From assembly GCA_029268045.1 (NCBI GenBank), contig JAJUHF010000001.1, forward strand, positions 62,001 through 126,000: a stretch of DNA of 64,000 nucleotides. The letters run 5' to 3'. The position numbers and the translations under genes were made by a program. Source of the stretch: Anseongella ginsenosidimutans (GTDB lineage Bacteria > Bacteroidota > Bacteroidia > Sphingobacteriales > Sphingobacteriaceae). The notes below the pieces were generated by a model, which made no database searches, was not told the DNA's origin, and saw only the letters and a program-made list of their open reading frames with translations. This document shows, one piece after another, positions 43,951 through 53,934 of the stretch; within the stretch, counting starts at the first letter, position 1; every line of letters starts with the position of its first letter.

Positions 43951-45816
43951 ATGAATAAATTACGCTTTTTACAGGGCGTCTGCGTCATTACGTGGGCCTT
44001 ATTCACTGCCTGCAATCCGCAGCAATCACAAGAGCACAATCCGAATTCCACCATGGACGTACATAGTTTTGCACAACCCGATGTCGCGGTAGTAAAACAC
44101 CTGGATCTGGCTATTTCAGTAAACTTCGGTAACCGGATCATCAGTGGAACGGCAGCCTGGGAAATCGAAACCAACGGCGCAGCCGGACAGATCGTATTCG
44201 ATACAAAAGGACTGGAAATAGAAAAGGTTACTTACGGAAACGGCAACCCCGCGGAGTTCACGTTGGGAAAGGAGGATCCTCACCTGGGCCAGCCTTTAAC
44301 CATCCAATTGCAGGAGAATACGGAAAAGGTCGTGATTCAGTACGTGACCAGCCCCGATGCGGCTGCCCTGCAATGGCTAGATCCGCAGCAGACAGCCGGT
44401 AAAGAATACCCCTATTTATTCACCCAATCGCAGGCAATTTTAGCCCGAAGCTGGATTCCCTGCCAGGACAGTCCGGGAATCCGGTTCAGTTACAACGCGA
44501 AAGTTCAGGTTCCCACGGATCTGCTTGCATTGATGAGCGCCGGGAACCCGACCGAAAAATCGTCCGATGGGACCTACACCTTCCAGCAGCCCCATCCCAT
44601 TCCCTCCTATCTCATGGCGCTGGCTGTGGGTGATATCCGTTTTCATGCCATCGGTAGGAACACGGGCGTTTATGCCGAACCCTCCATGATCGAAGCATGC
44701 GCATACGAATTCGCAGACGTGCAGCACATGATGGATGCCGCCGAAGAATTGTACGGGGAGTACCGCTGGGGCCGATACGATGTGATTGTCCTTCCTCCCA
44801 GTTTCCCGTTTGGGGGCATGGAAAACCCCGAACTGACTTTTGCCACGCCCACGATCATTGCCGGAGACCGCTCGCTGGTCAGCCTGGTTGCCCATGAACT
44901 AGCCCATAGCTGGAGCGGGAATTTAGTTACCAATGCCACCTGGGACGATTTCTGGCTGAACGAAGGGTTTACCGTGTACTTCGAGCGCCGCATTATGGAG
45001 GCCATTGAAGGCCGCCCCTACGCCGATATGCTTGCGCTGATCGGTTTTCAGGATCTGAAAAATACCATCCAGCGATTGGGCGATACGGATCCCGATACGC
45101 GGCTGAAGCTGGATCTCAAAGGCCGGAACCCCGACGACGGCGTTACCGATGTGGCTTATGAAAAAGGTTTCGCTTTGCTGCGGACCATCGAACAGGCCGT
45201 AGGCCGGGAGCGATTCGACGCGTTCCTGAAAAAATACTTCAATAGCCACGCATTCAATTCGGTCACCACCGAAGAGTTTTTGGATTACTATCAGAAGGAA
45301 CTGATCGGAGCTGATTCGGCCCTTGCCAAAAAAATCAATATCAGGCAGTGGATCTATGAACCCGGTCTGCCCGGAAACCATGCCGAATTCTCTTCGGAAC
45401 GTTTTGAAGCCGTGGACCAGGCATTGACGGAGCTGGAAAACGGCTCCGCGCCCGCTCAGCTCCAAACCCAAAACTGGAGTACTCACGAATGGCTGCATTT
45501 TATCCGGCATCTTCCCGAAAACATGGACAGCGCGCAAATGAAAACATTGGATGAAGCGTTCCATTTCACCGGATCGGGAAACAGTGAACTGCAGGCAGCC
45601 TGGTTTCTGCACGCCATCCGGAACCGATACGAAGCCGCCTATCCGGCGCTTGAGGAATTTCTGGTGCATGTAGGACGGCGCAAATTCCTGATCCCTTTAT
45701 ACACCGCCCTTACCGAATCACCGGGAGGGAAAGAAATGGCCGAACTGATTTATCGTAAAGCCCGCCCCAATTACCATTATGTTTCCCGCCAGACAATAGA
45801 TGAACTCTTACGGTAA
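43951..45816 (+). CDS. M1 family aminopeptidase, leukotriene A4 hydrolase-like, lipoprotein
   Basis: The 621-residue protein has a lipoprotein-like signal with Cys21 (LFTACNPQ). The peptide-binding motif is GGMENP at 288-293; the zinc site is HELAHSWSGN at 315-324 with Glu338 in NEGFTVYFERR. The C-terminal alpha domain is present, and the layout matches bacterial relatives of leukotriene A4 hydrolase. It removes N-terminal residues from peptides outside the cytoplasm. It starts 69 bases after the anti-sigma gene and is followed after 7 bases by the CE15-like gene, so it may lead that transcript. Confidence 0.92.
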   Translation: MNKLRFLQGVCVITWALFTACNPQQSQEHNPNSTMDVHSFAQPDVAVVKHLDLAISVNFGNRIISGTAAWEIETNGAAGQIVFDTKGLEIEKVTYGNGNPAEFTLGKEDPHLGQPLTIQLQENTEKVVIQYVTSPDAAALQWLDPQQTAGKEYPYLFTQSQAILARSWIPCQDSPGIRFSYNAKVQVPTDLLALMSAGNPTEKSSDGTYTFQQPHPIPSYLMALAVGDIRFHAIGRNTGVYAEPSMIEACAYEFADVQHMMDAAEELYGEYRWGRYDVIVLPPSFPFGGMENPELTFATPTIIAGDRSLVSLVAHELAHSWSGNLVTNATWDDFWLNEGFTVYFERRIMEAIEGRPYADMLALIGFQDLKNTIQRLGDTDPDTRLKLDLKGRNPDDGVTDVAYEKGFALLRTIEQAVGRERFDAFLKKYFNSHAFNSVTTEEFLDYYQKELIGADSALAKKINIRQWIYEPGLPGNHAEFSSERFEAVDQALTELENGSAPAQLQTQNWSTHEWLHFIRHLPENMDSAQMKTLDEAFHFTGSGNSELQAAWFLHAIRNRYEAAYPALEEFLVHVGRRKFLIPLYTALTESPGGKEMAELIYRKARPNYHYVSRQTIDELLR

Positions 45817-45823
45817 CAAAGAT

Positions 45824-47110
45824 ATGAAAACCCTAAACCTACTCGTAGTCTGCACCATGTTCAGCACCGCACCGCTTTTCGGGCAAAGGCAGAAACCAGA
45901 ACCCCTGTATGACGAAGCCCAGGTACCGGCCTATACCCTGCCCGCCTTATTAATCACCGAAAAGGGGAAGGCGGTCAAGGACGTAACGCAATGGGAAAAT
46001 AAAAGACGGGCCGAGATCCTGAAGTCATTCAGTGAACAGGTGTATGGGAAAACTCCAGGGAAAAAAGTTCTCCTGAATTTCGAACAGCAATCCGTGGACG
46101 AACAGGCACTCGGCGGCAAGGCCACCCGGAAGCAGGTCCGCATTTTCTTCGGAAAAGAAAAGTCGCGGCATATGGATCTTCTTCTTTACCTGCCGAACCA
46201 CGTAACCGGTCCTGTTCCGGTATTTCTCGGACTGAATTTTACCGGCAACCAAACCATCCACGCCGATCCCGGAATTCTAATATCAACGCGTCAAACCCGA
46301 TACGGAAACGATCCGGGTTACCGGGACGGGTATGCCACCGAGGCAAGCCGCGGTCTGCGCGCACGGCGCTGGCCGGTTGAAGAGATCCTTTCGCGAGGAT
46401 ACGGTCTGGCCACGGTTTATTACGGCGACATTCAGCCCGACCAGCCCGGCACATTTAACCAGGGTGTTCACCAATTATTCTTTAAACGGGGTCAGGAAGC
46501 CCCCGCGGAAGATGAATGGGGCGCCATCGGCGCCTGGGCCTGGGGCTTGAGCCGTGCAATGGACTACCTGGTTCAGGAGCCGGGCGTAAACCCCCGACAG
46601 GTCTGTGTACTGGGGCATTCCCGGCTTGGGAAAGCGGCCTTGTGGGCAGGTGCCCAGGATTCCCGCTTTGCCGTGGTGATCTCGAATAATTCCGGCGAAG
46701 GCGGCGCGGCCATCACCCGTCGGAAATTCGGCGAAACCATCCAGGCCATCAACGACCGGTTCCCCCATTGGTTTTGCGGTAATTACAAGCAATACAATAA
46801 CAGGGAGGACCAATTGCCGGTGGATTACCATCAGCTAATTGCCTTGATCGCTCCACGGCCGGTTTATGTAGCCAGCGCCGTGGAAGACCGTTGGGCGGAT
46901 CCCAAGGGGGAATACCTTTCCCTTTACCACGCGGGTCCTGTGTTCCGGCTGTACGGGCTGCGGCCGCTCGAAGATCCGGAACCTCCCGGACTGGAACGTC
47001 CCGTTTACACCGAAGTCAACGGGTATCACCTCCGAAACGGGAAGCACGATATTCTTCTTTACGACTGGTCCAATTACATGGACTTTGCCGACCGGGTATT
47101 CGGCAGATAA
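45824..47110 (+). CDS. CE15-type glucuronoyl esterase-like alpha/beta hydrolase
   Basis: From the ATG at 45824 the product has 428 residues with a signal peptide (MKTLNLLVVCTMFSTAPLFGQ). The nucleophile motif is GHSRLGK (Ser266), close to the GCSRxG of fungal glucuronoyl esterases. SNNSGEGGAA and the C-terminal His in GKHDILLYDW complete a likely catalytic set. CE15 enzymes cut ester bonds between glucuronoxylan and lignin; an acetylxylan esterase reading is also possible. Only 11 bases separate it from the FecI-type sigma gene, so it belongs to the same unit as the first SusCD pair. Confidence 0.85.
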   Translation: MKTLNLLVVCTMFSTAPLFGQRQKPEPLYDEAQVPAYTLPALLITEKGKAVKDVTQWENKRRAEILKSFSEQVYGKTPGKKVLLNFEQQSVDEQALGGKATRKQVRIFFGKEKSRHMDLLLYLPNHVTGPVPVFLGLNFTGNQTIHADPGILISTRQTRYGNDPGYRDGYATEASRGLRARRWPVEEILSRGYGLATVYYGDIQPDQPGTFNQGVHQLFFKRGQEAPAEDEWGAIGAWAWGLSRAMDYLVQEPGVNPRQVCVLGHSRLGKAALWAGAQDSRFAVVISNNSGEGGAAITRRKFGETIQAINDRFPHWFCGNYKQYNNREDQLPVDYHQLIALIAPRPVYVASAVEDRWADPKGEYLSLYHAGPVFRLYGLRPLEDPEPPGLERPVYTEVNGYHLRNGKHDILLYDWSNYMDFADRVFGR

Positions 47111-47121
47111 ACAGGCAGCGT

Positions 47122-47724
47122 ATGCGCCGTGGCCCCAACCTTCGTCACCTGCAGCACCTGATCGCGACTCAGGGCGACAAACCCGCCTACAAGCAACTAT
47201 TCATGCATTTTTTCCCCAGGATCCGAAATTTTGTGTTGCAGATGACCGGTTCCAACGAGACCGCCGAAGAGCTTGCCGCCGACGCGTTGCTTCAGGTCTG
47301 GCTGAGAAGGGAAGAACTTCCGGAGATCGACAACCTTTCGGCCTGGCTGTATGCGATTGCCCGCAATGCAGCCCTGAACGTGCTGAACAAACCCCAGCGG
47401 ACCAATCTCTTTTTTCTGGATCTGACCGACACGGTGTACCGCTTACAGGTCCGCGATCCCGAACAGGAACTAATCTACAAGGAATCCCTGAACCGCATCA
47501 ATGAAGCCATCGCGGCGCTTCCTCCCCGGTGCAAAATGATTTTCCGGCTGGTCCGCGAAGACGGATTGTCCTATAAGGAAGTGGCCGGGATCCTGAATAT
47601 TTCGGTCAATACCATCGACGCGCAAATGGCCATTGCCGTGAAACGGATCATGAAAAAAGCAGGCCTTGCCAAAACCAGATCGGGTGGAATAACCCGGATT
47701 ATACCCCTTCGAAAAAAAAGTTAA
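47122..47724 (+). CDS. FecI-type ECF sigma factor
   Basis: The ATG at 47122 gives a 200-residue protein (MRRGPNLRHLQHLIATQ). Sigma region 2 is KQLFMHFFPRIRNFVLQMTG to LLQVWLRREELP and region 4 is LPPRCKMIFRLVREDGLSYKEVAGILNISVNTIDAQ. It is followed by FecR and an STN-bearing SusC, the full cell-surface signalling set. The longer frame from 46891 is inside the CE15 gene. Confidence 0.92.
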   Translation: MRRGPNLRHLQHLIATQGDKPAYKQLFMHFFPRIRNFVLQMTGSNETAEELAADALLQVWLRREELPEIDNLSAWLYAIARNAALNVLNKPQRTNLFFLDLTDTVYRLQVRDPEQELIYKESLNRINEAIAALPPRCKMIFRLVREDGLSYKEVAGILNISVNTIDAQMAIAVKRIMKKAGLAKTRSGGITRIIPLRKKS

Positions 47725-47792
47725 TTTTTCTTTAGTAGAAATTTGCTGTTTTCTTTTCTTATGGTAAGCGCATTCGTGTAGCCGAACCCAAT

Positions 47793-48872
47793 ATGAAAGA
47801 AGAACGCCTCTGGATTTTACTGAGCCGCAGACTTGCCGGTGAGATGAGCACAGCCGATTTAAAGGAGCTGGACCGCCTGCTGGAAACGGGAGCGCAGGAT
47901 CCTGAAATTTGGGAGCTGCTGAACAATCCGGATCTGGAAGACGCGGTAGAGGAATCGGCCCTGGATGCCGCCGGTGTGTATTGGGCAAAGCAACAGGAGC
48001 TGATCGAGGCGCCCTCCGGGGTCCCACTCCGCCGATTGCGGCGGGGCTGGATCCAATGGGTGGCTGCTGCCTGCGTATCCGGATTGATCCTGTTCGGGCT
48101 GTGGAAAGGGCTTCCACTGGCTTCGCTGCTCAATACGCCGCAGGAAGCAAACTACGTTGAAATTTTTGCCGGTCCCCAGGAAAAAAAGAAACTGACCCTA
48201 CCCGACGGCAGCCAGGTAATCCTGAATGAGAATAGCCGGTTCCGGTACAATAAATCCATGAGTTTGCGAAGCGACCGCTTTGCCAGTCTTTCGGGGGAAG
48301 CCTATTTCGAGATCACAACCAATCCGGATGCCCCGTTTGTGATTGAGACCTCGCAGATGGAGATCAGGGTATTGGGAACCCGGTTTAACGTCCGTGCAAA
48401 TGAAGACGACAGCGTAGCGGAAACGACCCTGTTTCACGGTAAAATAGAAGTTACCCTGGCCGGTGAGGAGCAGGATGCCCGACGGGTTCTGCTAAAGCCG
48501 GAAGAAAAGCTCACGGTGAAAAACAAAAGGTTCCGCATCGCCTCCCTGCAAACCCAGCCGGATACGGCCTGGTCGCAGACTACACACTACACCATTTCCG
48601 ACATTGCCAAACCCGCCGGAGAGAATATATACAAGGAAAACGCCTGGGCCACCAGTAAAGTTATCTTCGACGACGACCCCCTGACCCGCGTCGCCGAGTT
48701 CCTCGAAAAAAAATACAAGGTCCAGGTGGAGATCAAGGATCCCGGTCTGCTGAAGGAAACCCGGATCCGGGGGGTTTTCCGGGACGATTCGTTGGTAAAC
48801 ATCCTGGAAGCGCTGAAATTCACATCGGGTTTCCGATACACGCTTGCTGACAGCGTGGTCACGATATACTAA
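47793..48872 (+). CDS. FecR family anti-sigma factor (DUF4974)
   Basis: The 359-residue protein has a cytoplasmic N-terminal part that would bind sigma, one membrane helix at about 85-105 (WIQWVAAACVSGLILFGLW), a FecR domain (KKLTLPDGSQVILNENSRF, SGEAYFEIT) and a C-terminal DUF4974 (RVAEFLEKKYKVQVEI). It senses the state of the neighbouring SusC through its STN domain and controls the FecI-type sigma encoded upstream. Order and spacing fit this known pathway. Confidence 0.93.
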   Translation: MKEERLWILLSRRLAGEMSTADLKELDRLLETGAQDPEIWELLNNPDLEDAVEESALDAAGVYWAKQQELIEAPSGVPLRRLRRGWIQWVAAACVSGLILFGLWKGLPLASLLNTPQEANYVEIFAGPQEKKKLTLPDGSQVILNENSRFRYNKSMSLRSDRFASLSGEAYFEITTNPDAPFVIETSQMEIRVLGTRFNVRANEDDSVAETTLFHGKIEVTLAGEEQDARRVLLKPEEKLTVKNKRFRIASLQTQPDTAWSQTTHYTISDIAKPAGENIYKENAWATSKVIFDDDPLTRVAEFLEKKYKVQVEIKDPGLLKETRIRGVFRDDSLVNILEALKFTSGFRYTLADSVVTIY

Positions 48873-48894
48873 AATAAAAACCTAAAACAAGGAT

Positions 48895-48924
48895 ATGATG
48901 AAAGAACAGACAACCCCCGATTAA
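48895..48924 (+). CDS. Possible 9-codon leader ORF before susC
   Basis: ATG ATG AAA and so on encode MMKEQTTPD and a stop, with AAGG just before it. It lies between fecR and susC at the head of a structured stretch. It is too short to judge by composition. It may be a leader peptide or chance. Confidence 0.25.
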   Translation: MMKEQTTPD

Positions 48925-48934
48925 ACGTGTAGAA

Positions 48935-49037
48935 TTGACAATAAAAAGCGGGAAATGGTACCAGCACTCCCCGCAAATGTCAAGGTTTCTCAAAAAAATC
49001 AAACAGACTAAACGTCTGAAAGAGATTGTATTGTCAA
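48935..49037 (+). other. Structured susC leader with a closing 9-bp stem and two inner hairpins
   Basis: TTGACAATA (48935-48943) is perfectly complementary to TATTGTCAA (49029-49037). Within it lie GCGGG/CCCGC (48948-48952, 48970-48974) and CAGAC/GTCTG (49004-49008, 49014-49018). The closing stem ends 15 bases before the susC ATG. Together this looks like a three-way junction RNA or a regulatory leader. Confidence 0.45.
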
Positions 49038-49052
49038 AAGTTTCACCTTAAC

Positions 49053-52000
49053 ATGGATAAAAATATGAAAAAAATCATAGATGCCAAGATCATCAAAGCC
49101 ATGAAGTTAACCTTCTATTTAATGCTGATCACATGTGTACAGGCTTGGTCCACGGGCTTCTCACAACATACGATCGTGAACGCCAGCTTCAGGGGAGTGT
49201 CGATGGATCAGTTCCTTTCGGTTCTGGAAAGCAAAACACCCTATCGCTTTGTCATTGACAAACATCACCTGCCGGCCGATTACCGGATCACCCTGGAGGC
49301 AAGCGAACTTCCGCTGTCGCAGGTATTGGACCGGGCGCTTCGGCCCGTGGGGCTGACCTATAAAGTATTCAATGATCAGCTGATCGCCCTTGCACCTGCT
49401 GCGTTCCATTTGCAGGAGATCCGCATCAGCGGTACGGTACGCAATGAAAACGGAGAGCCACTGCCTGGGGTTGCCGTGACCGTCATCGACTCTCCACTGG
49501 GTACCCATACGGACGAGCAAGGCGCGTATGCCATCAATGTTCCCCAGAACAGCATCCTCCGTTTCTCATCGATCGGCTATCTGCAGCAGGAGGTTCCGGT
49601 AGATCGGTCGCGCGAACTGAACCTGACGCTGTTGGAAGATCTGACCAGCCTGCGCGAGGTAGTGGTGATCGGATACGGTTCCCAGCAGAAACGGGATGTT
49701 ACCGGGGCTATTTCCTCGATTTCATCCGAAGCATTTGAAAACCAGCCCGTCACCCGGCTCGATCAGGTTTTGCAGGGAAGGGCGGCCGGGGTCCAGGTGA
49801 TCAATTCCACCGGCGCGCCCGGAGGCGCGGTACGCATCCGGATCCGGGGCGCCAACTCCCTGAGCGGAAGCAACGATCCCCTCTATGTGGTGGATGGATT
49901 CATCGGTGCGGATTTTACCACGATCAATCCCGATGACATCGCCTCGATAGACGTCCTCAAGGATGCGTCCGCCACCGCCATCTATGGAAGCCGGGGCGCG
50001 AACGGGGTGGTGATCATCACCACCAAGTCCGGGGAGAGTGGACAGACAAAAATCGATTTCGGAACCCGCTTCTATAGTTCCAGCTTAATAAAAAAGCACG
50101 AAACGCTGAATCCGGCTGATTTCGCGATCGTCGCAAACGAACGGGAACGGGCGCTCACGCCGGCGGGGGGCACCTACGTGCCGAAATTCACCGAGGAACA
50201 GATTGCCCGGTTCAGGCAGGAGGGCGGCACCGATTGGCAGGACGAGATATTCCACACGGCGCCCGGAATGGAATACCAGCTGGGCATTTCAGGCGGAAAT
50301 GAAAAAACCCGTTTCATGATCTCGGGAAATTACCTGCAACAGGACGGCATCATTATCAATTCCGACTTCAAACGGTATTCCATCCGGACCAACATTCATT
50401 CCCAGCTAACCGAAAAACTCACCGTCCGGGCGAACCTTTCCGGCACCCGAAGAGAAAATCACAATACCGGCGGAACCGCTGCCCGGGGTGGCGCCCTTGC
50501 CCAGGCGCTTGCATGGGCCCCCACAACCCCGGTACGGGATGAGGACGGCAATTACATCCTTCACGACCCCACAAGTTCCTTGTTTTCCAATCCGGTCGCC
50601 ATCGCCAAAGAGAATGAAAACCGGGGAGAAAACACCAATCTCAATATGGTGGCAAGCCTGCAATATGAATTCCTGCCCGGACTCTCGCTGAACGTGCAGG
50701 GCGGGCTGAATTATCTGAATGCGCAGAACAAAACGTTCGCAGGTATCCCCGCCACCCGTTCCACCGCCAATGCCGCCCGCTCGTCCAATGAAAACATCCT
50801 CTGGCAGAATACCAACACCGTCACCTACAGCCGGACCTTTGATGAAGACCACCAGCTTGATGTCACCGGGGTGCTGGAGCTGCAGCAATTTACCGGAACG
50901 GGCTTCAATGTAAACGCCACCGATCTGACCTATCCCGCCCAGAAATACGATAACTTGGCACTTTCCGCATCCAATCTGATTGGTTCGGGCTATTCGGGGT
51001 GGAGTCTGCTTTCCCAGCTTGGCCGGATCAATTACGCCTACCAGAGCCGGTATTTGCTTTCGGTGGCCCTGCGGAGAGACGGATCGTCCAAATTCAGGGG
51101 TAAAAACAAATACAGCCTGTTCCCGTCGGTTTCCCTGGGATGGAATATGACCGAAGAATCTTTTCTGCAGACACAGGAAATGATCAGCCATCTGAAAATC
51201 CGCGGTAGTTGGGGACTTACCGGTAACCAGGGGATCGGGCCTTACGGGACCCTGTCGGCCTACGTAACCAATATAGACGACGCGGGTGCCATTTTTGACG
51301 GAAACGGCGGGATCACAGCGGGCATTCTGATGGGGAACCCCGGAAACCCGGACCTGAAGTGGGAAACCACCGAACAGCTGAATATCGGAGCCGACCTGGA
51401 ACTGTTCCATGGCAAAGCCCAACTGACCGTCGATTACTTCGTGAAAGACACCCGGGACCTGCTCATGCTTCGAACCTTGCCCCAGTATATCGGGGGCTAC
51501 AGCATTCAATCCAATATCGGCGAACTTCGGAATAAAGGCTGGGAATTCTCACTGGGGATCACGCCGGTCAACTCCGGTGATTTCCGGTGGCATGCCGCGC
51601 TGAACCTGTCCCTGTTGGATAACAAGATCACCAGTCTGGGCGGCGACCGGGATACCATCCCGCTCAATGAAAACGTCCTGATCCCCGGACGGTCCATGAA
51701 TTCCTTCTGGGGCTATAAATACCTGGGAACCTGGAAAGCCAGTGAGGCCGCCGAGGCAGCACGTTACGGTCTTGCCCCAGGCGACGCGCGCTACGCCGAT
51801 ACGGACAATAACGGCGCCATTGACGAAAACGACTTTCAGGTAATCGGAAACGGCACACCCCGGACCGCTTTGGGATGGAATAACACCTTCAGTTATAAGA
51901 ACGTATCGCTGAATGTCTTCCTGCAGGGCTTTTTCGGGTTTGACAAGCTTAATTACACCTATGCATTCGGCATGGTCGGCAGTACCGACGCCAAGGAAAT

Positions 52001-52385
52001 CATTTTTGCCGATATCAAAAAGCGGTATATCCCCGGCGTCAACGAGACCTCCGATATTCCTGCCTTCAGTTCCGCGGGCAGCAACCTCTACACGCAAACT
52101 TCCCGTTTCATTGAACGAGGTGATTTTCTGCGGCTTAAAAACGTGAGTTTATCTTATCTCATCCCGGAAACAACACTCCGGAATATTGCAGGAGTACGCT
52201 TGTTCGTCAGTGTGACCAACCTGTTCACTTTCACCAATTACAAAGGAATAGACCCCGAGTCCAATTCCAATGCAGTAAGCGGGCTGACCTGGCAGAATTA
52301 CGGAACGGATGTGCAGCAGGGAACGGATTTCGGATCGTATCCGAATGCGAAAACCTTTACAGCAGGTGTCAACCTTATTTTTTAA
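49053..52385 (+). CDS. SusC/RagA family TonB-dependent transporter with STN domain
   Basis: From the ATG at 49053 the product has about 1110 residues. After a signal peptide (LTFYLMLITCVQAWSTGFSQ) comes an STN (secretin/TonB N-terminal) domain (FRGVSMDQFLSVLESK), a carboxypeptidase-regulatory-like domain (SGTVRNENGEPLPGVAVTV), the plug (VVVIGYGSQQKRDVTGAISS, LYVVDGFIGADF) and a 22-strand barrel. It moves large oligomers across the outer membrane with energy from TonB and signals to FecR through STN. The SusD lipoprotein gene follows after 20 bases. The cargo is unknown. Confidence 0.94.
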   Translation: MDKNMKKIIDAKIIKAMKLTFYLMLITCVQAWSTGFSQHTIVNASFRGVSMDQFLSVLESKTPYRFVIDKHHLPADYRITLEASELPLSQVLDRALRPVGLTYKVFNDQLIALAPAAFHLQEIRISGTVRNENGEPLPGVAVTVIDSPLGTHTDEQGAYAINVPQNSILRFSSIGYLQQEVPVDRSRELNLTLLEDLTSLREVVVIGYGSQQKRDVTGAISSISSEAFENQPVTRLDQVLQGRAAGVQVINSTGAPGGAVRIRIRGANSLSGSNDPLYVVDGFIGADFTTINPDDIASIDVLKDASATAIYGSRGANGVVIITTKSGESGQTKIDFGTRFYSSSLIKKHETLNPADFAIVANERERALTPAGGTYVPKFTEEQIARFRQEGGTDWQDEIFHTAPGMEYQLGISGGNEKTRFMISGNYLQQDGIIINSDFKRYSIRTNIHSQLTEKLTVRANLSGTRRENHNTGGTAARGGALAQALAWAPTTPVRDEDGNYILHDPTSSLFSNPVAIAKENENRGENTNLNMVASLQYEFLPGLSLNVQGGLNYLNAQNKTFAGIPATRSTANAARSSNENILWQNTNTVTYSRTFDEDHQLDVTGVLELQQFTGTGFNVNATDLTYPAQKYDNLALSASNLIGSGYSGWSLLSQLGRINYAYQSRYLLSVALRRDGSSKFRGKNKYSLFPSVSLGWNMTEESFLQTQEMISHLKIRGSWGLTGNQGIGPYGTLSAYVTNIDDAGAIFDGNGGITAGILMGNPGNPDLKWETTEQLNIGADLELFHGKAQLTVDYFVKDTRDLLMLRTLPQYIGGYSIQSNIGELRNKGWEFSLGITPVNSGDFRWHAALNLSLLDNKITSLGGDRDTIPLNENVLIPGRSMNSFWGYKYLGTWKASEAAEAARYGLAPGDARYADTDNNGAIDENDFQVIGNGTPRTALGWNNTFSYKNVSLNVFLQGFFGFDKLNYTYAFGMVGSTDAKEIIFADIKKRYIPGVNETSDIPAFSSAGSNLYTQTSRFIERGDFLRLKNVSLSYLIPETTLRNIAGVRLFVSVTNLFTFTNYKGIDPESNSNAVSGLTWQNYGTDVQQGTDFGSYPNAKTFTAGVNLIF

Positions 52386-52405
52386 TCGTCATTAACCAGA
52401 CACAC

Positions 52406-53872
52406 ATGAACCGGATAGGCATGAAAAAAATAGCACTTTTCTCGATTATAGCGTTGCTGACAAGCTGCAGTGATTTTCTGGAAGAAGATCCGCGGGGCGC
52501 GATTGTAGGGACCCACGCCATTAACAATGTGGAAGGGCTGGAGGCCGCCCTTACGGGCACCTACAAAGGCTTGTTAAGAACCTGGACCAGAGGCTTTCTG
52601 ACCTCGGCAATGCAGGGATTTACCATGGGCGGAGATGACCTCACTACCCTTTCGGGAGGTAACAAGGAATGGTTCAGGCAACAGGACCAGTTCAACGTAA
52701 CTTCGGGCAATACGCATACCCTGCAGATATGGAGAGGCTGTTACAAGACCATTCAGGGAGCCAATAACATTCTGAATAACTACCAGCAGATTACCGGTGA
52801 TCCGGCCGTGGTCAACCAGATCGCAGGCGAAGCCCATTTTCTGCGGGCTTTGTCGTATTACTGGTTGGTACGCGGTTTCGGCGAAATTCCGCTGATTACC
52901 GAATCGGAGTTCAATGCGGAGATGCTTTCCATCGGAAAAAGCAGCGTGACCGCCATTTACGAACTCATTGAATCGGACCTGGTCCAAGCCGAAGAACTGC
53001 TTGGAAACACCAAGCGCGATCCGGGAAGACCCAATAAAGGGGCTGCAAAGGCGCTCCTGGCCGACGTGTACCTCACTCAGGGAGGCTGGCCGGTAAAGGA
53101 TGCCTCCAAATACGCATTGGCCGCCCAAAAAGCCAAAGAGGTGATCGATAACAAGGGCACCTATGGGTTTGGACTGGCCGCTCTGGAAGATCTCTGGAGC
53201 GGTACCACCGACGGCATCGGAACGGTGGAAGAAGTCATGTCCTTTCATACTTCAAAAAATTACGCCGGATCAGCCAATGCGTATTACGGCTGGGCCGGGA
53301 CTCCGGGTGAGGAAGGCGGATGGGATGATTTTTTCGCCGAGATCAATTTCTTCCATGATTTTCCCGAAGGCAAACGGAAGGACATTACATTCCATACCGA
53401 ATTCACCAGGAACAGCGACGGAAGCATCATTCCCTGGCAGCTTAGCGCCGCAAAACATCCCTATTACGGTAAGCTGAGAACTAATCCGAACAATCATTTC
53501 CTTTCGTCCATGCCCGTTCACGTGATCCGGTACGCGCATGTTTTATTGGTGTATGCCGAGGCGCAGGCCCGCGCGGAAGGCAATCCCAATCCGGCTGCTT
53601 ACGCGGCCTTGAACGCGGTCCGTGAACGCGCGGAATTGCCTCCGCTCGGCGGCCTTTCAGGTGAAGACTTCATTCAGGCCGTCGTGGATGAAAGGGCCTG
53701 GGAATTCGCAGCGGAGTTCACCCGGTGGTTCGATCTGGTGAGGCTGGAACTGGTGGAGGAAGCCAATGCGAATAAACATCCGGATGATCTCAAGCCCGTG
53801 GGGGCAATCACCAAGGACGATTACACATTTCCGATTCCGGCAGTGGATGCGGATATCAATCCGAATCTGTGA
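52406..53872 (+). CDS. RagB/SusD family nutrient-binding lipoprotein
   Basis: The 488-residue protein has a lipobox in ALLTSC (Cys21 from this start; a second Met at position 6 is possible). It shows the SusD TPR-like fold: GTYKGLLRTW, AEAHFLRALSYYWLVRGFGEIPL, AAKALLADVYLTQGGW, and the C-terminal VRERAELPPLGG and RAWEFAAEFTRWFDLVRL. It forms the lid of the upstream SusC barrel and binds the nutrient on the surface. Confidence 0.94.
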   Translation: MNRIGMKKIALFSIIALLTSCSDFLEEDPRGAIVGTHAINNVEGLEAALTGTYKGLLRTWTRGFLTSAMQGFTMGGDDLTTLSGGNKEWFRQQDQFNVTSGNTHTLQIWRGCYKTIQGANNILNNYQQITGDPAVVNQIAGEAHFLRALSYYWLVRGFGEIPLITESEFNAEMLSIGKSSVTAIYELIESDLVQAEELLGNTKRDPGRPNKGAAKALLADVYLTQGGWPVKDASKYALAAQKAKEVIDNKGTYGFGLAALEDLWSGTTDGIGTVEEVMSFHTSKNYAGSANAYYGWAGTPGEEGGWDDFFAEINFFHDFPEGKRKDITFHTEFTRNSDGSIIPWQLSAAKHPYYGKLRTNPNNHFLSSMPVHVIRYAHVLLVYAEAQARAEGNPNPAAYAALNAVRERAELPPLGGLSGEDFIQAVVDERAWEFAAEFTRWFDLVRLELVEEANANKHPDDLKPVGAITKDDYTFPIPAVDADINPNL

Positions 53873-53934
53873 TTTCCCGGTAGCGTTTACTTCCAAAATT
53901 TTTATCATATTAGCAAGATAGAAATTTTGACTAC

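Noticed and set aside
50406-51509. 367-residue ORF on the minus strand
   Set aside because: It is fully inside the first susC on the opposite strand and shows no recognisable domain.
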